DNA from: Candidatus Binatia bacterium
GTDB taxonomy: Bacteria > Desulfobacterota > Binatia > HRBIN30 > BPIQ01
NCBI GenBank assembly: GCA_026004195.1
Contig: BPIQ01000001.1
Coordinates: 983,122 to 1,047,121, forward strand
Length of the DNA stretch: 64,000 nucleotides
Reading direction: 5' to 3'
Below are positions 34,541 to 43,493 of the stretch, piece by piece; within the stretch, counting starts at the first letter, position 1; every line of letters begins with the position of its first letter. The notes beneath the pieces are model-generated. The model was not told the origin of the DNA. It worked only from the letters and a program-made list of their open reading frames with translations, and made no database searches. Both the position numbers and the translations under genes were made by a program.

Positions 34541-35283
34541 TTCCCCGGCGTCCCGCGAATGCTTCGAGCGCGTCTCCGAAAAGGTCGCCACCGCACGCGA
34601 CCCAGGGTGGAGCGGCAAAGCCGGCCGGCACCGTACGTGACGAAAGCAAGTACCGTCCCCGCGAGAACGGAGGCGACCATACCTGCCCTGTCGAACCACG
34701 AGGGTGAGGGAAGAGTCGACCAGAGAAGAAGGACATCGTCGCCGCGCCACCTCGCCGGGTCGAAACCAGGAACGGCCGCCGCTGCCACACGAGAGACGAG
34801 AATGGACCCCATCTCGTAGAAATCGCCCGTGACCGAAACGAAGGGCGCGAGGGCCAGGGGAAGTGCGACACCCGTCCGTACCGCGAGCGCCCGACCGCGC
34901 CCGGAGACGGGAAGAAGCGGGACACCCACGAACACCGTGAGCAGGTACGGCGCGAAATCGGTGGCCAGATACACGAGATCGCTCCCGCCCGTATCGAACC
35001 CGCTCAGCCGACCCGGGTACTCGGAGTGCGGCACCACGAAAGAGAAGAAACGGGCGAAGAGCCGGCCGCCGTAGACGGGCGAGATTTCCAGCCGCGTGAC
35101 TTCTCCGCCCGTCGCCACGCAGCCGAGCACGTGCAGAAACTCGTGTGCCGGCACGTAGACCCACCAGGCGAGAAGCGAAAACCCCGCGACAACCCACGCA
35201 TCCCGCTTCTGCCGACAACCCCGAAAGGCGAGGAGGGCGTCGTGCCAGGGAGCCGCAAAGAAGCCCGCGAGGAACCCCCTCAC
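34519..35283 (-). CDS. Membrane HExxH metalloprotease-like protein coupled to ligD
   Basis: A 254-residue polytopic membrane protein with HEFLH at 47-51 inside the second hydrophobic segment (VYVPAHEFLHVLGCVATGGE). TDFAPYLLTVFVG, with Asp109 in the third, may be the further zinc ligand. That layout resembles site-2 protease (M50-like) or DUF3267-like families, although the usual LDG motif is not seen. Its GTG start overlaps the ligD stop (GTGA), so it is translated from the end-joining transcript. The last ~30 residues are basic and loosely structured. Function unknown. Confidence 0.65.
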   Translation of the reverse strand: MRGFLAGFFAAPWHDALLAFRGCRQKRDAWVVAGFSLLAWWVYVPAHEFLHVLGCVATGGEVTRLEISPVYGGRLFARFFSFVVPHSEYPGRLSGFDTGGSDLVYLATDFAPYLLTVFVGVPLLPVSGRGRALAVRTGVALPLALAPFVSVTGDFYEMGSILVSRVAAAAVPGFDPARWRGDDVLLLWSTLPSPSWFDRAGMVASVLAGTVLAFVTYGAGRLCRSTLGRVRWRPFRRRARSIRGTPGNGEGRET

Positions 35284-37827
35284 GTCGAACGGTCCTCCTC
35301 GAGCCTTTTCGAGAGCTCGCCGAGAATGCCACGCCAGTCGGGCCGCGACCGAAGAAGGTCCGCCATCGGGTCCCCGATCCGCGCGACACGACGCGGAATG
35401 CTACGGAGCGAGTAGCGCAAGGGATCGAGCCCGGGGCGGACCTCGTTCCACCGAAGAGGGGCCGAAACCGGGGCGCCGGGCCGCGCACGCAGGGAGAACG
35501 GCGCGACGATCGTCTTCCCGAAGCCGTTCTGGAGATAGTCGACGTAGACCTTTCCCTCTCGCCGTTCCACGGAGCGCTCGAGCGTGGCGATCTCGCCGCA
35601 CGAACGAACCACGAGCCGTGCGAGCAGCTCGGCAAACGTGCGGGCTTCGTCGTGGGAGAGAACTCCCCCCGAAGGAAGGAGCACGTGAAGGCCTTCCTGC
35701 CCCGAAGTCTTCGCGAAATGGGGTATCCCGAGAGCTTCGCACAGCCCGTGCAAGGCGCGAGCGATGCGCACGACATTCCGGAAAGGAGCCCCTTTCGGGT
35801 CGAGGTCGAGGACGACCCAGTCCGGGCGCTGCGGGTCGCTGCACCGCGAACTCCAGAGGTGGATGGGGATGCACCCCAGGTTCACGACGTAGAGCAGCTC
35901 CTCGAGCTCGTTGCACACGAAAAACTCCGTGTCTTCGATCCGGCACCTCCCCACCCACGCGGGCACGAACTCCGGCACCTGCTTCTGGAAAAAGCTCTTC
36001 CCGCCGATACCGTCGGGATAGCGCACGAGAACGAGAGGCCGATCCCGGAGGTACGGGAGCGAGACACGGCCAGACCTTGCGGTAGTACTCGAGCACCTCC
36101 CCTTTCGTGATGCCGTCCTCGGGATAGAAAACCTTCTCGAGGTTGGTGGGTTCGAACCGCGGCGCACCCAGCTCCCGGGCGACGCCCTCGGATGCCGTGA
36201 GCCCCTCCCCCGTCTCCCGCGAAGCGGGGGGCCGGTCGCACTCCTCGGGGGTCTTGTCGTCCCGAAGCCGGACGAAAACGGGCTGCCGCAGAACTCCCGA
36301 GCTCGTGACCTCCGCGTAGCGCACCTCCGCGACGAGCTCGGGCTGCACGGGAACGATCCGTCGCGCCTCCGCAGCCGGCATTCCGGTGAAAAGAGGTTTT
36401 TCGACGCGCGCGGCCTCGAGCCTTGGCAAGAGAAAACCCAGGGTCTTTTCGTCGAAGCCGCTTCCCACCTGCCCCGCGTAGAGAAAGCCCCCGTCGGACC
36501 TCCAGCCCAGGACGAGCGAGCCCAGCGCTTCTCGCGCCCCCTTCCCTCTCGTGAAGCCGACGACGGCCAGGTCCGCCGTCCTGAGGCAGCGGATTTTCTT
36601 CCAGTCCGCCGATCGCCGTCCGCTCCGATAGGCGGAGTCGGCCCGTTTGGCGACGACACCTTCGAGTCCGCGCTCGCACACGAGCCGGAAAAACTCCTCC
36701 CCTCGGGTCTCCACGTAGTCCACCCACCGGACGACACCGATCCGCGGAGCCAGTCGGCGGAGCATCTCCCGGCGAGATCGAAGGGGAAGCGGTCGGACGT
36801 CGAAGCCCGCGGCCCAGAGAAGGTCGAAGGCGAACAACACGACCGGCAGCTCCACGCCCGCCCTCGCGGCATCCGAGGACCCGAGCCGCTTCTGGATCCG
36901 CTCGAAGGAGGGAAACCCCCGCTCGTCGAGCGCTACGATCTCGCCGTCCAGGACGAACTGCGAGCACGGGAGGTGGCGTGCCGCGAGTGCGAGTTCGGGA
37001 AAGAGCTCGCCGAGCTCGCGACCGCTGCGGGAGAGAACCCGGACGGAGCTTCCCGCCCGCTCGACGAGCGCGCGAACCCCGTCGTACTTGAGCTCGAAGA
37101 TCCAGCCTTCGGCCGAGAACGGCGCGCGGGCGGTCGAGGCGAGCATGGGGACGAGGTCTCCCGGAGCGGGGGACCGGAGCTTCGCCCCGGCCTCGAGCGC
37201 CCGGCCTCGGAGCTCTTCCTCGCGCGAGACGCCGGCGGCCACTTCCTCGACGGTGAGTCCGGAAAGAACCGACCCCCGCTCCGCCTCGACCGGCTCCGCG
37301 ACCGCCCGGCCGGGGGCGTCTTTGGCCAGGAGGAGCCAGTTCTTTCCCTGCTCGCCCCGCGTGCGAACGAGGACCCAACGGCCTCGAAGCTTGTGTCCCT
37401 CGAGCTCGAAATCGAGTTTGCCTCTTGCCAGAGCTTCCGCCGCACTCTCGCCGTGCGTCGTCCGAAAACGCCCGCGATCCCACACGATGACGGCTCCGGC
37501 TCCGTAGTTTCCCGGCGGGATCACCCCCTCGAAGTCGGCGTACTCGAGCGGATGGTCTTCGGTACGGACGGCGAGCCGCTTCTGGCCGGGATCGATCGAG
37601 GGCCCGCGCGGAACGGCCCAGCTCGCGAGCACTCCCTCGATTTCGAGCCGAAAGTCCCAGTGCATCCGCCTCGCGGCGTGCTGCTGGACGACGAAGAGGC
37701 CTCCCGCGGGGTCTCGGCTCCGGGCCGGATGCCCGAAGGGCTCGGGCGTCCGAGCCGGGTCTCTCTTCCGGGCGTATGCACCGAGACCGGGCCGGGTTTC
37801 CCCGCCCGGCTCGCCTCCTCTGGCCAC
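35280..37827 (-). CDS. ligD: Multifunctional DNA ligase D (PE-LIG-POL), one frameshift
   Basis: The non-homologous end-joining ligase, about 848 codons. Starting at the GTG at 37827: a phosphoesterase domain (FVVQQHAARRMHWDFRLEIE, catalytic H50/H56/D58; PPGNYGAG), then an ATP-dependent ligase (adenylated Lys247 in ELKYDGVRAL, VLDGEIVALD, EGVVAKRADSAYRSGRRS). The primase-polymerase domain comes last (LVRYPDGIGGKSFFQKQ, DWVVLDLDPKGAPF with the metal DLD). This is the Pseudomonas-type domain order. Between EVLEYYRKVWP and YLRDRPLVLVRYPDG the frame changes: removing one C from a CCC run at 36055-36057 restores CLAPYLRDRPLV. The break separates ligase from polymerase. ku is divergent. Confidence 0.9.
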
Positions 37828-37884
37828 GGGTGTTATCCTCGACGGTGAGATCGGCGTAAAGAGGAAAAAGGCGAAGGAGTTCTC

Positions 37885-38745
37885 ATGCCTCGCGCAATCC
37901 AGTCGGCGACGATCAGCTTCGGCCTTGTGGCCGTTCCCGTCAAGCTTTTCCCCGCCCGGCAACCCAAGACCATCTCGTTCCGGCTCCTCCACGCCAAGGA
38001 CCACTCGCGGCTCCGGCAACAGTACGTCTGCCAGACCTGCAACCAGGTGGTCGAGCGCTCGGAGATGATCAAGGGCTACGAGTACGCGAAGGATCGGTTC
38101 GTCCTTTTCACGGAAGAAGAAATCCGGGCCCTCGACGAAGCCAGCAGCCAGACGATCGAGATCGAAGAGTTCGTCCCGCTCGCTTCCGTCGACCCCGTCT
38201 TTTTCGAAAACGCCTACCTGCTCGGTCCCGAAAAGGCCGGCCAGAAGGCCTACCACCTCCTCGCGGCCGCGATGAGGGAAGCCGGGATGGTAGCCGTCGG
38301 CCGCTTTTCCACCCGGGGCAGGGAACCTCTCGTTCTTTTGAGGGAAACGCACGGCGGACTCATGCTGCACTACCTCGCCTACGCCGACGAGGTCGTGGGT
38401 TTTTCGGAAATCGATCTCGGCGACGGCGTGCAGTTCAAAGAAGGGGAACTGGATCTCGCCGTGAAGCTCGTGCGCCAGCTCGCGTCCGAGTCCTTCGACG
38501 CGACGAAGTACGAGGACACGTATCGCAAGAAGCTCCTCGCTGCCGTCGACCAGAAACTCGCCGGGCAGCAGGTCGCCCTCGCTCCGGCACGCGCTCCCAA
38601 GGCGCAGATCATCGACCTGATGGAAGCCTTGAAAGCCAGTCTCGAGGCACGCGAAAAAGAGGCGGCTCCGGGGCGCAAGCCCGCACGCGGCAAAGGGCAG
38701 AAAGCCGAGCCCCGACCGCTTCCCAGAACCAAGGACGCATCCTGA
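37885..38745 (+). CDS. ku: Ku end-binding protein
   Basis: A 286-residue prokaryotic Ku that forms a ring on DNA ends and recruits LigD. The N-terminus AIQSATISFGLVAVPVKLF is diagnostic, followed by CQTCNQVVERSEMIKGYEY, VYLAS-type strands and YEDTYRKKLLAAVDQKL. The C-terminus is Lys/Arg/Pro-rich, as in other bacterial Kus. It is divergent from ligD with a 57-bp gap, so both genes probably share control. AAGGAG precedes the ATG at 37885. Confidence 0.96.
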   Translation: MPRAIQSATISFGLVAVPVKLFPARQPKTISFRLLHAKDHSRLRQQYVCQTCNQVVERSEMIKGYEYAKDRFVLFTEEEIRALDEASSQTIEIEEFVPLASVDPVFFENAYLLGPEKAGQKAYHLLAAAMREAGMVAVGRFSTRGREPLVLLRETHGGLMLHYLAYADEVVGFSEIDLGDGVQFKEGELDLAVKLVRQLASESFDATKYEDTYRKKLLAAVDQKLAGQQVALAPARAPKAQIIDLMEALKASLEAREKEAAPGRKPARGKGQKAEPRPLPRTKDAS

Positions 38746-38802
38746 AGCGACGGGCGAGCGGCGGAGCGCGCCTCCCCGGGTTCTCGCGGCGAGCCGTGCG
38801 AT

Positions 38803-38827
38803 AGCCCGCCCACGAGGCCGGGCTTTT
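38803..38827 (+). terminator. Intrinsic-like terminator after ku
   Basis: AGCCCG (38803-38808) and CGGGCT (38819-38824) pair around a loop that itself contains CC/GG, followed by TTTT. It lies 58 bp past the ku stop and before the next promoter. Modest stem length. Confidence 0.45.
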
Positions 38828-38988
38828 CCGACGCCGCGGGCTCTCGAGCCCCTTCTGCCGCGGCGCTCCGGAAGGTTCCGGTCGCTCCCATTCGGTCGGT
38901 TCTCGAAGCGACGCACCCGCGCAAGCCTTTCCGTTCGCTCGCGCTCCACGAGGCGCGCTCGGCTACGTGCGGAGCGTCGAGCCGACCC

Positions 38989-39018
38989 TTGACAAATCGA
39001 CCGGTTGGTTGATATACG
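38989..39018 (+). promoter_or_regulatory. Promoter with TetR-type operator between -35 and -10; leaderless start
   Basis: TTGACA (38989-38994), 18 bp, TATACG (39013-39018). The spacer is filled by ATCGACC-GGTT-GGTTGAT (38996-39013), a near-perfect ATCnACCn4GGTnGAT dyad. The ATG at 39025 lies seven bases after the -10, where transcription should begin, and there is no Shine-Dalgarno. The TetR encoded second in the operon (39940) is the natural ligand-responsive repressor. Confidence 0.7.
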
Positions 39019-39024
39019 CGCCCC

Positions 39025-39939
39025 ATGCTCGACCCACGGCTTTTCCAACCCCTGCCGCCCCACGAGCGGCGACGGATCGGCGAGGAATACATCGCCTTCG
39101 CTCTTCGCAGAGACGGCGAGCCCGATGTCGTCCACCGCAAGCTCGCCAAGCGCGAGGAGTTCTTCCGAGAGCTCGCCGCCCGCCCGGCCCCGAAGTGGGA
39201 CGGCGAACCCATCGATCCCGAAGAGTTCGCTGCCTTCCACGAGGGCTCCCGTCCCCTCTCGCAGGCCCGCCCGCTCATGGCCTGGCTCGTCCGCGTCGCC
39301 CGCGCGAACGAAGGCGAGGGTTGGGGCGTCGATTATCTGCTGGATCGGGGCGGCTTCGACGGCCTCGGCAAAGGCGGGCAGGGGCTGCGGCCGCGGGACT
39401 TCGCCGACCTCGAGGAGGTCTATCACACGCGCATCCTCCAGGAAGTCGTCAAACTCTTCGGCGTCACGTTCGAGCTGCGGGAGCCGCCCGCTGCGATCCA
39501 GACGTCGGTGAAGCTCATGGCGAGGCTTCCGCACCGCGCCTCCTACCTCCTTCTGCTCGCGGGCGAGCTCATGGGCACCGTGGCTTTCCTCCGGATGGCC
39601 GAGCAGGGAGAGCGTCTGCTCGAGGGCCATCCCGAAATCCAGGCCCGCGTCCGGGAGCTCCTCGACGAGATCCTCGTCGACGAGATCGGACACGTGACGT
39701 ACCTCCTCGGCTCGATGGGGCGGTTCGAGCTCGCGATCACCCGGCGGCTCGCCGTCCTCTACTCGCAGGCAGCGCGGCGCAGCTACCACGGCGACGACCT
39801 TTCGGAGGCACGCGCCATCCAGGACGGCATCCTCCACTACAGCCTGGCACTCTTCCCCGAACGGGTGCTGCGCCGGGCGTTCGTTCCCGAACCTTACTGG
39901 CCCGCGGCCTACGCGCGGCCCGCGGAGATCGCCGCCTAG
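39025..39939 (+). CDS. Ferritin-like diiron protein of unknown function
   Basis: A 304-residue soluble, mostly helical protein. Carboxylate/His pairs are spaced like a diiron site in a four-helix bundle: EEVYHTRILQE (ExxxH) in one helix, LLAGELMGTVAFLRMAEQ in the next and DEILVDEIGHVTYLL (DExxH) in the last. It may therefore be an oxygenase or oxidase related loosely to AurF-like or ferritin-like enzymes, but I recognise no exact family. It is first in an operon with a TetR regulator (start codon directly after this stop) and an amidohydrolase, suggesting oxidative breakdown of a small organic compound. Confidence 0.7.
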   Translation: MLDPRLFQPLPPHERRRIGEEYIAFALRRDGEPDVVHRKLAKREEFFRELAARPAPKWDGEPIDPEEFAAFHEGSRPLSQARPLMAWLVRVARANEGEGWGVDYLLDRGGFDGLGKGGQGLRPRDFADLEEVYHTRILQEVVKLFGVTFELREPPAAIQTSVKLMARLPHRASYLLLLAGELMGTVAFLRMAEQGERLLEGHPEIQARVRELLDEILVDEIGHVTYLLGSMGRFELAITRRLAVLYSQAARRSYHGDDLSEARAIQDGILHYSLALFPERVLRRAFVPEPYWPAAYARPAEIAA

Positions 39940-40659
39940 ATGCGCTCGACCGCCGGTGCCAGCGCGACGCGACGCCGCCCGGGAAGACCCCCGGGTCCGA
40001 GCCAGGCACCCGAGCTCCGCCGGAAGCTCCTCGAAGAAGCACTGAGGCTCTACGCGGCAGGCGGCTACCGTGGGCTTTCCTTTTCCGTGTTGGCGGAGAG
40101 GGCGGGCCTGCAGAAGCCCACGGTCTTCCACTACTTCTCCAACAAGGATGCGCTTCTCTCGGCCGTTTTCGGTGCCCTCGGCGACGAGCTCGAGCAGAGG
40201 GTCCTCGACGCCATCGAGCCTCCGCCCGCGAGTTTCGCCGGGAGGCTCGAGCGGCTCACGGAGAGGCTCGTCGATTTCTACGGGCGCGAGCCCGTCCACG
40301 CCCGCGTCCTCTGCCACGGGCTCCTCGAAGTCGAGCGGGCACCCCACCTCGTGGGCGAGAGCGCGCATCCCGTTTTCGCCCGCTTCGTCCGGGCACTCCT
40401 CGACTTTTTCGCCGGCGGAAGCCGTGCGGGGGAGTTCTACCCCGAGAGACCGGCCGCCCTGGTCTCGGCGCTCGGCGGCCTCGTGCTTTTCGAGTTCATG
40501 CTCCCCGAACACGGACGCCGCATCTTCGGAGAAGAGGAACTCGGCTTCCCGCTCGAGCGGCGGAAAAAGGAAATCGTCGACTTCGTCCGGCGGGTCGCGG
40601 TTCGGCCCGAAGCACGGCTTCGTGCCGTGGAAGCTCGAAAAAGGAGGAACCAGCGATGA
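39940..40659 (+). CDS. TetR-family regulator of the diiron/amidohydrolase operon
   Basis: A 239-residue regulator. An unusual Arg/Pro-rich N-terminus (ATRRRPGRPPGPSQAPE) precedes the HTH SFSVLAERAGLQKPTVFHYF, with GGYRGLSFSV in front and SNKDALLSAVF after. The GRPPG element resembles an AT-hook that could add DNA contacts. The gene directly abuts the diiron gene and overlaps the next start by ATGA, so it sits mid-operon. It most likely binds the dyad at 38996-39013 as an autorepressor. Confidence 0.9.
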   Translation: MRSTAGASATRRRPGRPPGPSQAPELRRKLLEEALRLYAAGGYRGLSFSVLAERAGLQKPTVFHYFSNKDALLSAVFGALGDELEQRVLDAIEPPPASFAGRLERLTERLVDFYGREPVHARVLCHGLLEVERAPHLVGESAHPVFARFVRALLDFFAGGSRAGEFYPERPAALVSALGGLVLFEFMLPEHGRRIFGEEELGFPLERRKKEIVDFVRRVAVRPEARLRAVEARKRRNQR

Positions 40660-41804
40660 AAACGATCGACGCGGACGGCCACGTGATCGAACCGGCCGAC
40701 CTCTGGAAAAAGGAACTTCCGCCCTCTCTCCGCTCGCGCGGGTTCGAAATCCGGTGGAACCCCGAGACGAGACAGGAAGAGGTCTGGGTCGAGGAGCGTC
40801 TCCTTCTGCCCGTCGGTATCGTCGGTGTGGGTCTCGCCGGACGCCCCTTCGACGACGTGGGCAAGGGCGTGCGGTACTCGGAGCTCATGCCCGGGGGGTT
40901 CGACCCGAAGGCACGGCTCCGGGACATGGACGAAGAAGGCATCGACATCGCCGTCCTCTATCCTTCCGTCGGCCTTTTTCTCGAAGCCATCGAAGACCCC
41001 GAGCTGGCCGAGGCGTCCTGCCGCGTGTACAACGACTGGCTCGCCGACTACTGTAGCGCCGCACCGGACCGACTCGTGGGCGTGGCGGCCGTTCCGCTCC
41101 AGGACGTCGACGCAGCGGTCCGCGAACTGCGCCGGGCGGTGTCCGACCTCGGGATGAAAGGGGCTTTCGTCCGGCCCAACCCCTGCAAGGGGCGTTCGCT
41201 CCACGACCCGTACTTCGACCCCTTCTGGGCCGCGTGTGCGGAAGCGGGTGTTCCCGTGGGGCTCCATCCTTCGGGGGCCGACGACCTTCCGGGCGCGCTC
41301 CGCGGGCTTCGGCTCGACGCTCCCATCATGGGGCATCCCTCGATCTTCTTCATCGACAACTTCGTCGGCTTCTCGCAGATGGTCTGCGGGGGCGTTCTCG
41401 AGCGACACCCGAACCTCGAAGTGGTCGTCCTCGAAGCGGGAGGAGGCTGGATCGGACACTGGTTCGATCGGTTCGATCACTTCGCCCACGTCTACGCCTG
41501 GATGGCGCCGCACCTGCGACTCAAGCCGAGCGAGTACTTCCGGCGGCAGTGCTACATTTCCTTCGACCCCGACGAAACGACGCTGCCGCTCCTGCTCCCC
41601 GTGATCGGCGAAGACCGGGTGGTGTGGGCTTCGGACTACCCGCACCTCGACGCCACGTTCCCCGGCGTCGTGCGCGAACTCGAAGAGCACCTCGGGGCCC
41701 TCCCCCCGTCGGCCCGGGACAAAATCCGGGGGGCGAACGCCGCGAAGCTGTACGGAATTCCGGTCGACGGCGCGCAAGGGGGCTCTGCCCGGAGTTCTTC
41801 GTGA
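40656..41804 (+). CDS. Amidohydrolase-2 family hydrolase
   Basis: A 382-residue TIM-barrel metal hydrolase of the ACMSD/Amidohydrolase_2 type. It begins KTIDADGHVIEPADLW (DxH variant DGH). LRDMDEEGIDIAVLYPSVG and NDWLADYCSAAPDRLVGVAA follow, then the metal His in GVPVGLHPSGADD, GHWFDRFDHFAH, and WASDYPHLDATFPG with the catalytic Asp. Family members decarboxylate or hydrolyse aromatic and cyclic acids. It overlaps the TetR gene stop (ATGA) and has AAGGAGG upstream. With the diiron protein it makes a plausible two-step oxidation/hydrolysis pathway. Confidence 0.9.
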   Translation: MKTIDADGHVIEPADLWKKELPPSLRSRGFEIRWNPETRQEEVWVEERLLLPVGIVGVGLAGRPFDDVGKGVRYSELMPGGFDPKARLRDMDEEGIDIAVLYPSVGLFLEAIEDPELAEASCRVYNDWLADYCSAAPDRLVGVAAVPLQDVDAAVRELRRAVSDLGMKGAFVRPNPCKGRSLHDPYFDPFWAACAEAGVPVGLHPSGADDLPGALRGLRLDAPIMGHPSIFFIDNFVGFSQMVCGGVLERHPNLEVVVLEAGGGWIGHWFDRFDHFAHVYAWMAPHLRLKPSEYFRRQCYISFDPDETTLPLLLPVIGEDRVVWASDYPHLDATFPGVVRELEEHLGALPPSARDKIRGANAAKLYGIPVDGAQGGSARSSS

Positions 41805-42206
41805 CGGTTTCCGCCCCGCAAACCGAAGGGCGCCACACCGAAAACACGGGGGCGCTGGAATCCGGCACGAACGGCGGCCGCCCGCCCGGAACCGGCACGG
41901 AAAACGCCGCGGCCCTGCTCGCCGCCGCTCGCCCCCGCTCTGGTTCTGCCGGTCCCCGAGAATACGGTACGGGACGGCCCTTCGGTTTCTCGCCCTGCCG
42001 TCGCTCGCGGACGTTCCACTCCGCGGCACCACGGCGGCCGTTCGTGGCTCCCGGCCCGCTTTTCGCGAATCGCAGGACGGCGGAGTCGATCGCGATGTGG
42101 TGCGCGAGCGCGGGCTCCGCGAGCCCGAGACCGAATCCGATCGATCGACGCCGAACCGCCCGGTCCTCGCTTCCGGGTGGCGACACGGCTCCGAGGAGGT
42201 GACACG
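41805..42206 (+). other. 402-bp intergenic region
   Basis: No gene recognised. Open frames exist on both strands but are rich in Arg/Pro/Gly/Ser with no domain pattern. No repeat-family hairpin or clear promoter was found except a GAGGAGG ribosome site for the next gene at 42192-42200. Confidence 0.4.
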
Positions 42207-42680
42207 ATGAAAGACGCCCGTCTTCTGCACTACTCCCACTGCGTCTCGGACATCGAGCGCTCGAGACGCTTCTACGTCGAGGTCCTCGGCTTCGAAGTCT
42301 GCGGCGAGTTCGACTTCGACGACGAGGCGACGGCCAAGGTCATGGGTATCCCCGGCGCGAAGTTCAAGGGCATTTTCATGAAACGCGACGGCATGCGGAT
42401 CGAAATCATCGGCTTCCGGAACCCCCCTCCGCCGAAGGACGTGCGACCGCGCCGGGCCGACGAGATCGGGCACTCGCATTTCAGCTTCTACGTGAAGAAC
42501 CTCGACGCGGCGCTCGATTACCTCCGCTCGAAGGGGGTGGAGGTAGTCGAAGAGACCCGCGCCACGCTCCAAGGAGGCATCGAGTGCTGCGTCGTCCGGG
42601 ATCCCGACGGCTTTCCGATCGAGATCGTGCAGGTGCCGGACCCGAAACTCACCCTCCTTCCGTACGAGAGCGAGGCGTGA
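42207..42680 (+). CDS. VOC (glyoxalase/dioxygenase) superfamily protein
   Basis: A 157-residue protein of two beta-alpha-beta-beta-beta modules. The metal-site residues are visible: His in LLHYSHCVSDIERSRRFYVE, His in GHSHFSFYVKNL, and Glu in DPDGFPIEIVQVP. FYVEVLGFEV is the standard first strand. Such proteins catalyse isomerisation or ring cleavage, but the substrate is unknown. It opens a run of five genes with short gaps (SDR, SDR, SDR, CoA-transferase), probably a catabolic operon. Confidence 0.88.
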   Translation: MKDARLLHYSHCVSDIERSRRFYVEVLGFEVCGEFDFDDEATAKVMGIPGAKFKGIFMKRDGMRIEIIGFRNPPPPKDVRPRRADEIGHSHFSFYVKNLDAALDYLRSKGVEVVEETRATLQGGIECCVVRDPDGFPIEIVQVPDPKLTLLPYESEA

Positions 42681-42684
42681 AGCC

Positions 42685-43446
42685 ATGGCCGGACGGCTCG
42701 AAGGAAAAGTCGCCATCGTAACCGGGGGCGCGAAGGGCCAGGGCGAAGGCGTGGCCCGGGCCTTCGCGTCCGAAGGAGCGGCCGTGGGGATTTTCGACGT
42801 CCTCGCGGACAGGGGAGAGACCGTGGCCCGCGAAATCGAAGGCCGGGGAGGCAAGGCCCTTTTCCTGCGGTGCGACGTGAGCCGGGAAGAAGAGGTGCGG
42901 GACGCCGTCGAGCGAGTCGTCGCGACCTTCGGCGGGCTCGACATCCTCTACAACAACGCGGCCGTCATCGCCTACGGGAGAAAAATCGCGGAGCTCCCGG
43001 CCGAGGAGTGGGACCGGACGATGGCGGTGAACCTGCGCGGACCCTTTCTTTGCGCCAAGTACGCGATCCCCCACCTCTTGCGGCGCGGGGGCGGGGTCAT
43101 CCTGAACGTGTCCTCCCACGGGGCTTTCCAGGCCTCGCCCGTGGGCTGCGCCGACTACGCCGTGGCCAAGGGCGGACTCGTCACGTTCACGTACTACCTG
43201 GCCTCCGAATACGGCCGGGAGAACATCCGCGCGAACTGCATCGCCCCGGGGCCCGTCCCCACCGACCTGAATGCGCCCTTTCTCGGCACACCGGAAGGGC
43301 GAGAGATGACGGCCTCCATCATCCCCCTCGGGCGGGTCGGGGAGATCGAAGACATCGCGCGGGCGGCCGTGTTTCTCGCCTCCGACGACGCCAGGTGGAT
43401 CACGGGCGAGGTCCTCAGGGTCGACGGAGGCATCGTCGTCCAGTAA
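42685..43446 (+). CDS. Short-chain dehydrogenase/reductase (1)
   Basis: A 253-residue classical SDR. NAD(P) motif TGGAKGQGEG, DILYNNAAVIA, catalytic YAVAK (in GCADYAVAKGGLVTF), Ser in NVSSHGAF, and the closing WITGEVLRVDGG. It oxidises or reduces an alcohol/ketone pair. The acidic residue after the second strand (IFDVLAD) favours NAD(H). It starts four bases after the VOC stop. Confidence 0.93.
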   Translation: MAGRLEGKVAIVTGGAKGQGEGVARAFASEGAAVGIFDVLADRGETVAREIEGRGGKALFLRCDVSREEEVRDAVERVVATFGGLDILYNNAAVIAYGRKIAELPAEEWDRTMAVNLRGPFLCAKYAIPHLLRRGGGVILNVSSHGAFQASPVGCADYAVAKGGLVTFTYYLASEYGRENIRANCIAPGPVPTDLNAPFLGTPEGREMTASIIPLGRVGEIEDIARAAVFLASDDARWITGEVLRVDGGIVVQ

Positions 43447-43493
43447 AAGAGAGACACGGCCGCACGGCGAAAACGCCCTCGAGAAGGAGCCCC

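Noticed and set aside
36140-36165. tRNA-like GGTTCGAACC arm
   Set aside because: It lies inside conserved ligD codons, with no acceptor, D or anticodon arms around it.
37860-40512. Very long minus-strand frame running from the TetR region into ligD
   Set aside because: Only the part below 37827 is ligD. Above it the frame is antisense to ku, the diiron gene and tetR, which have clear homology.
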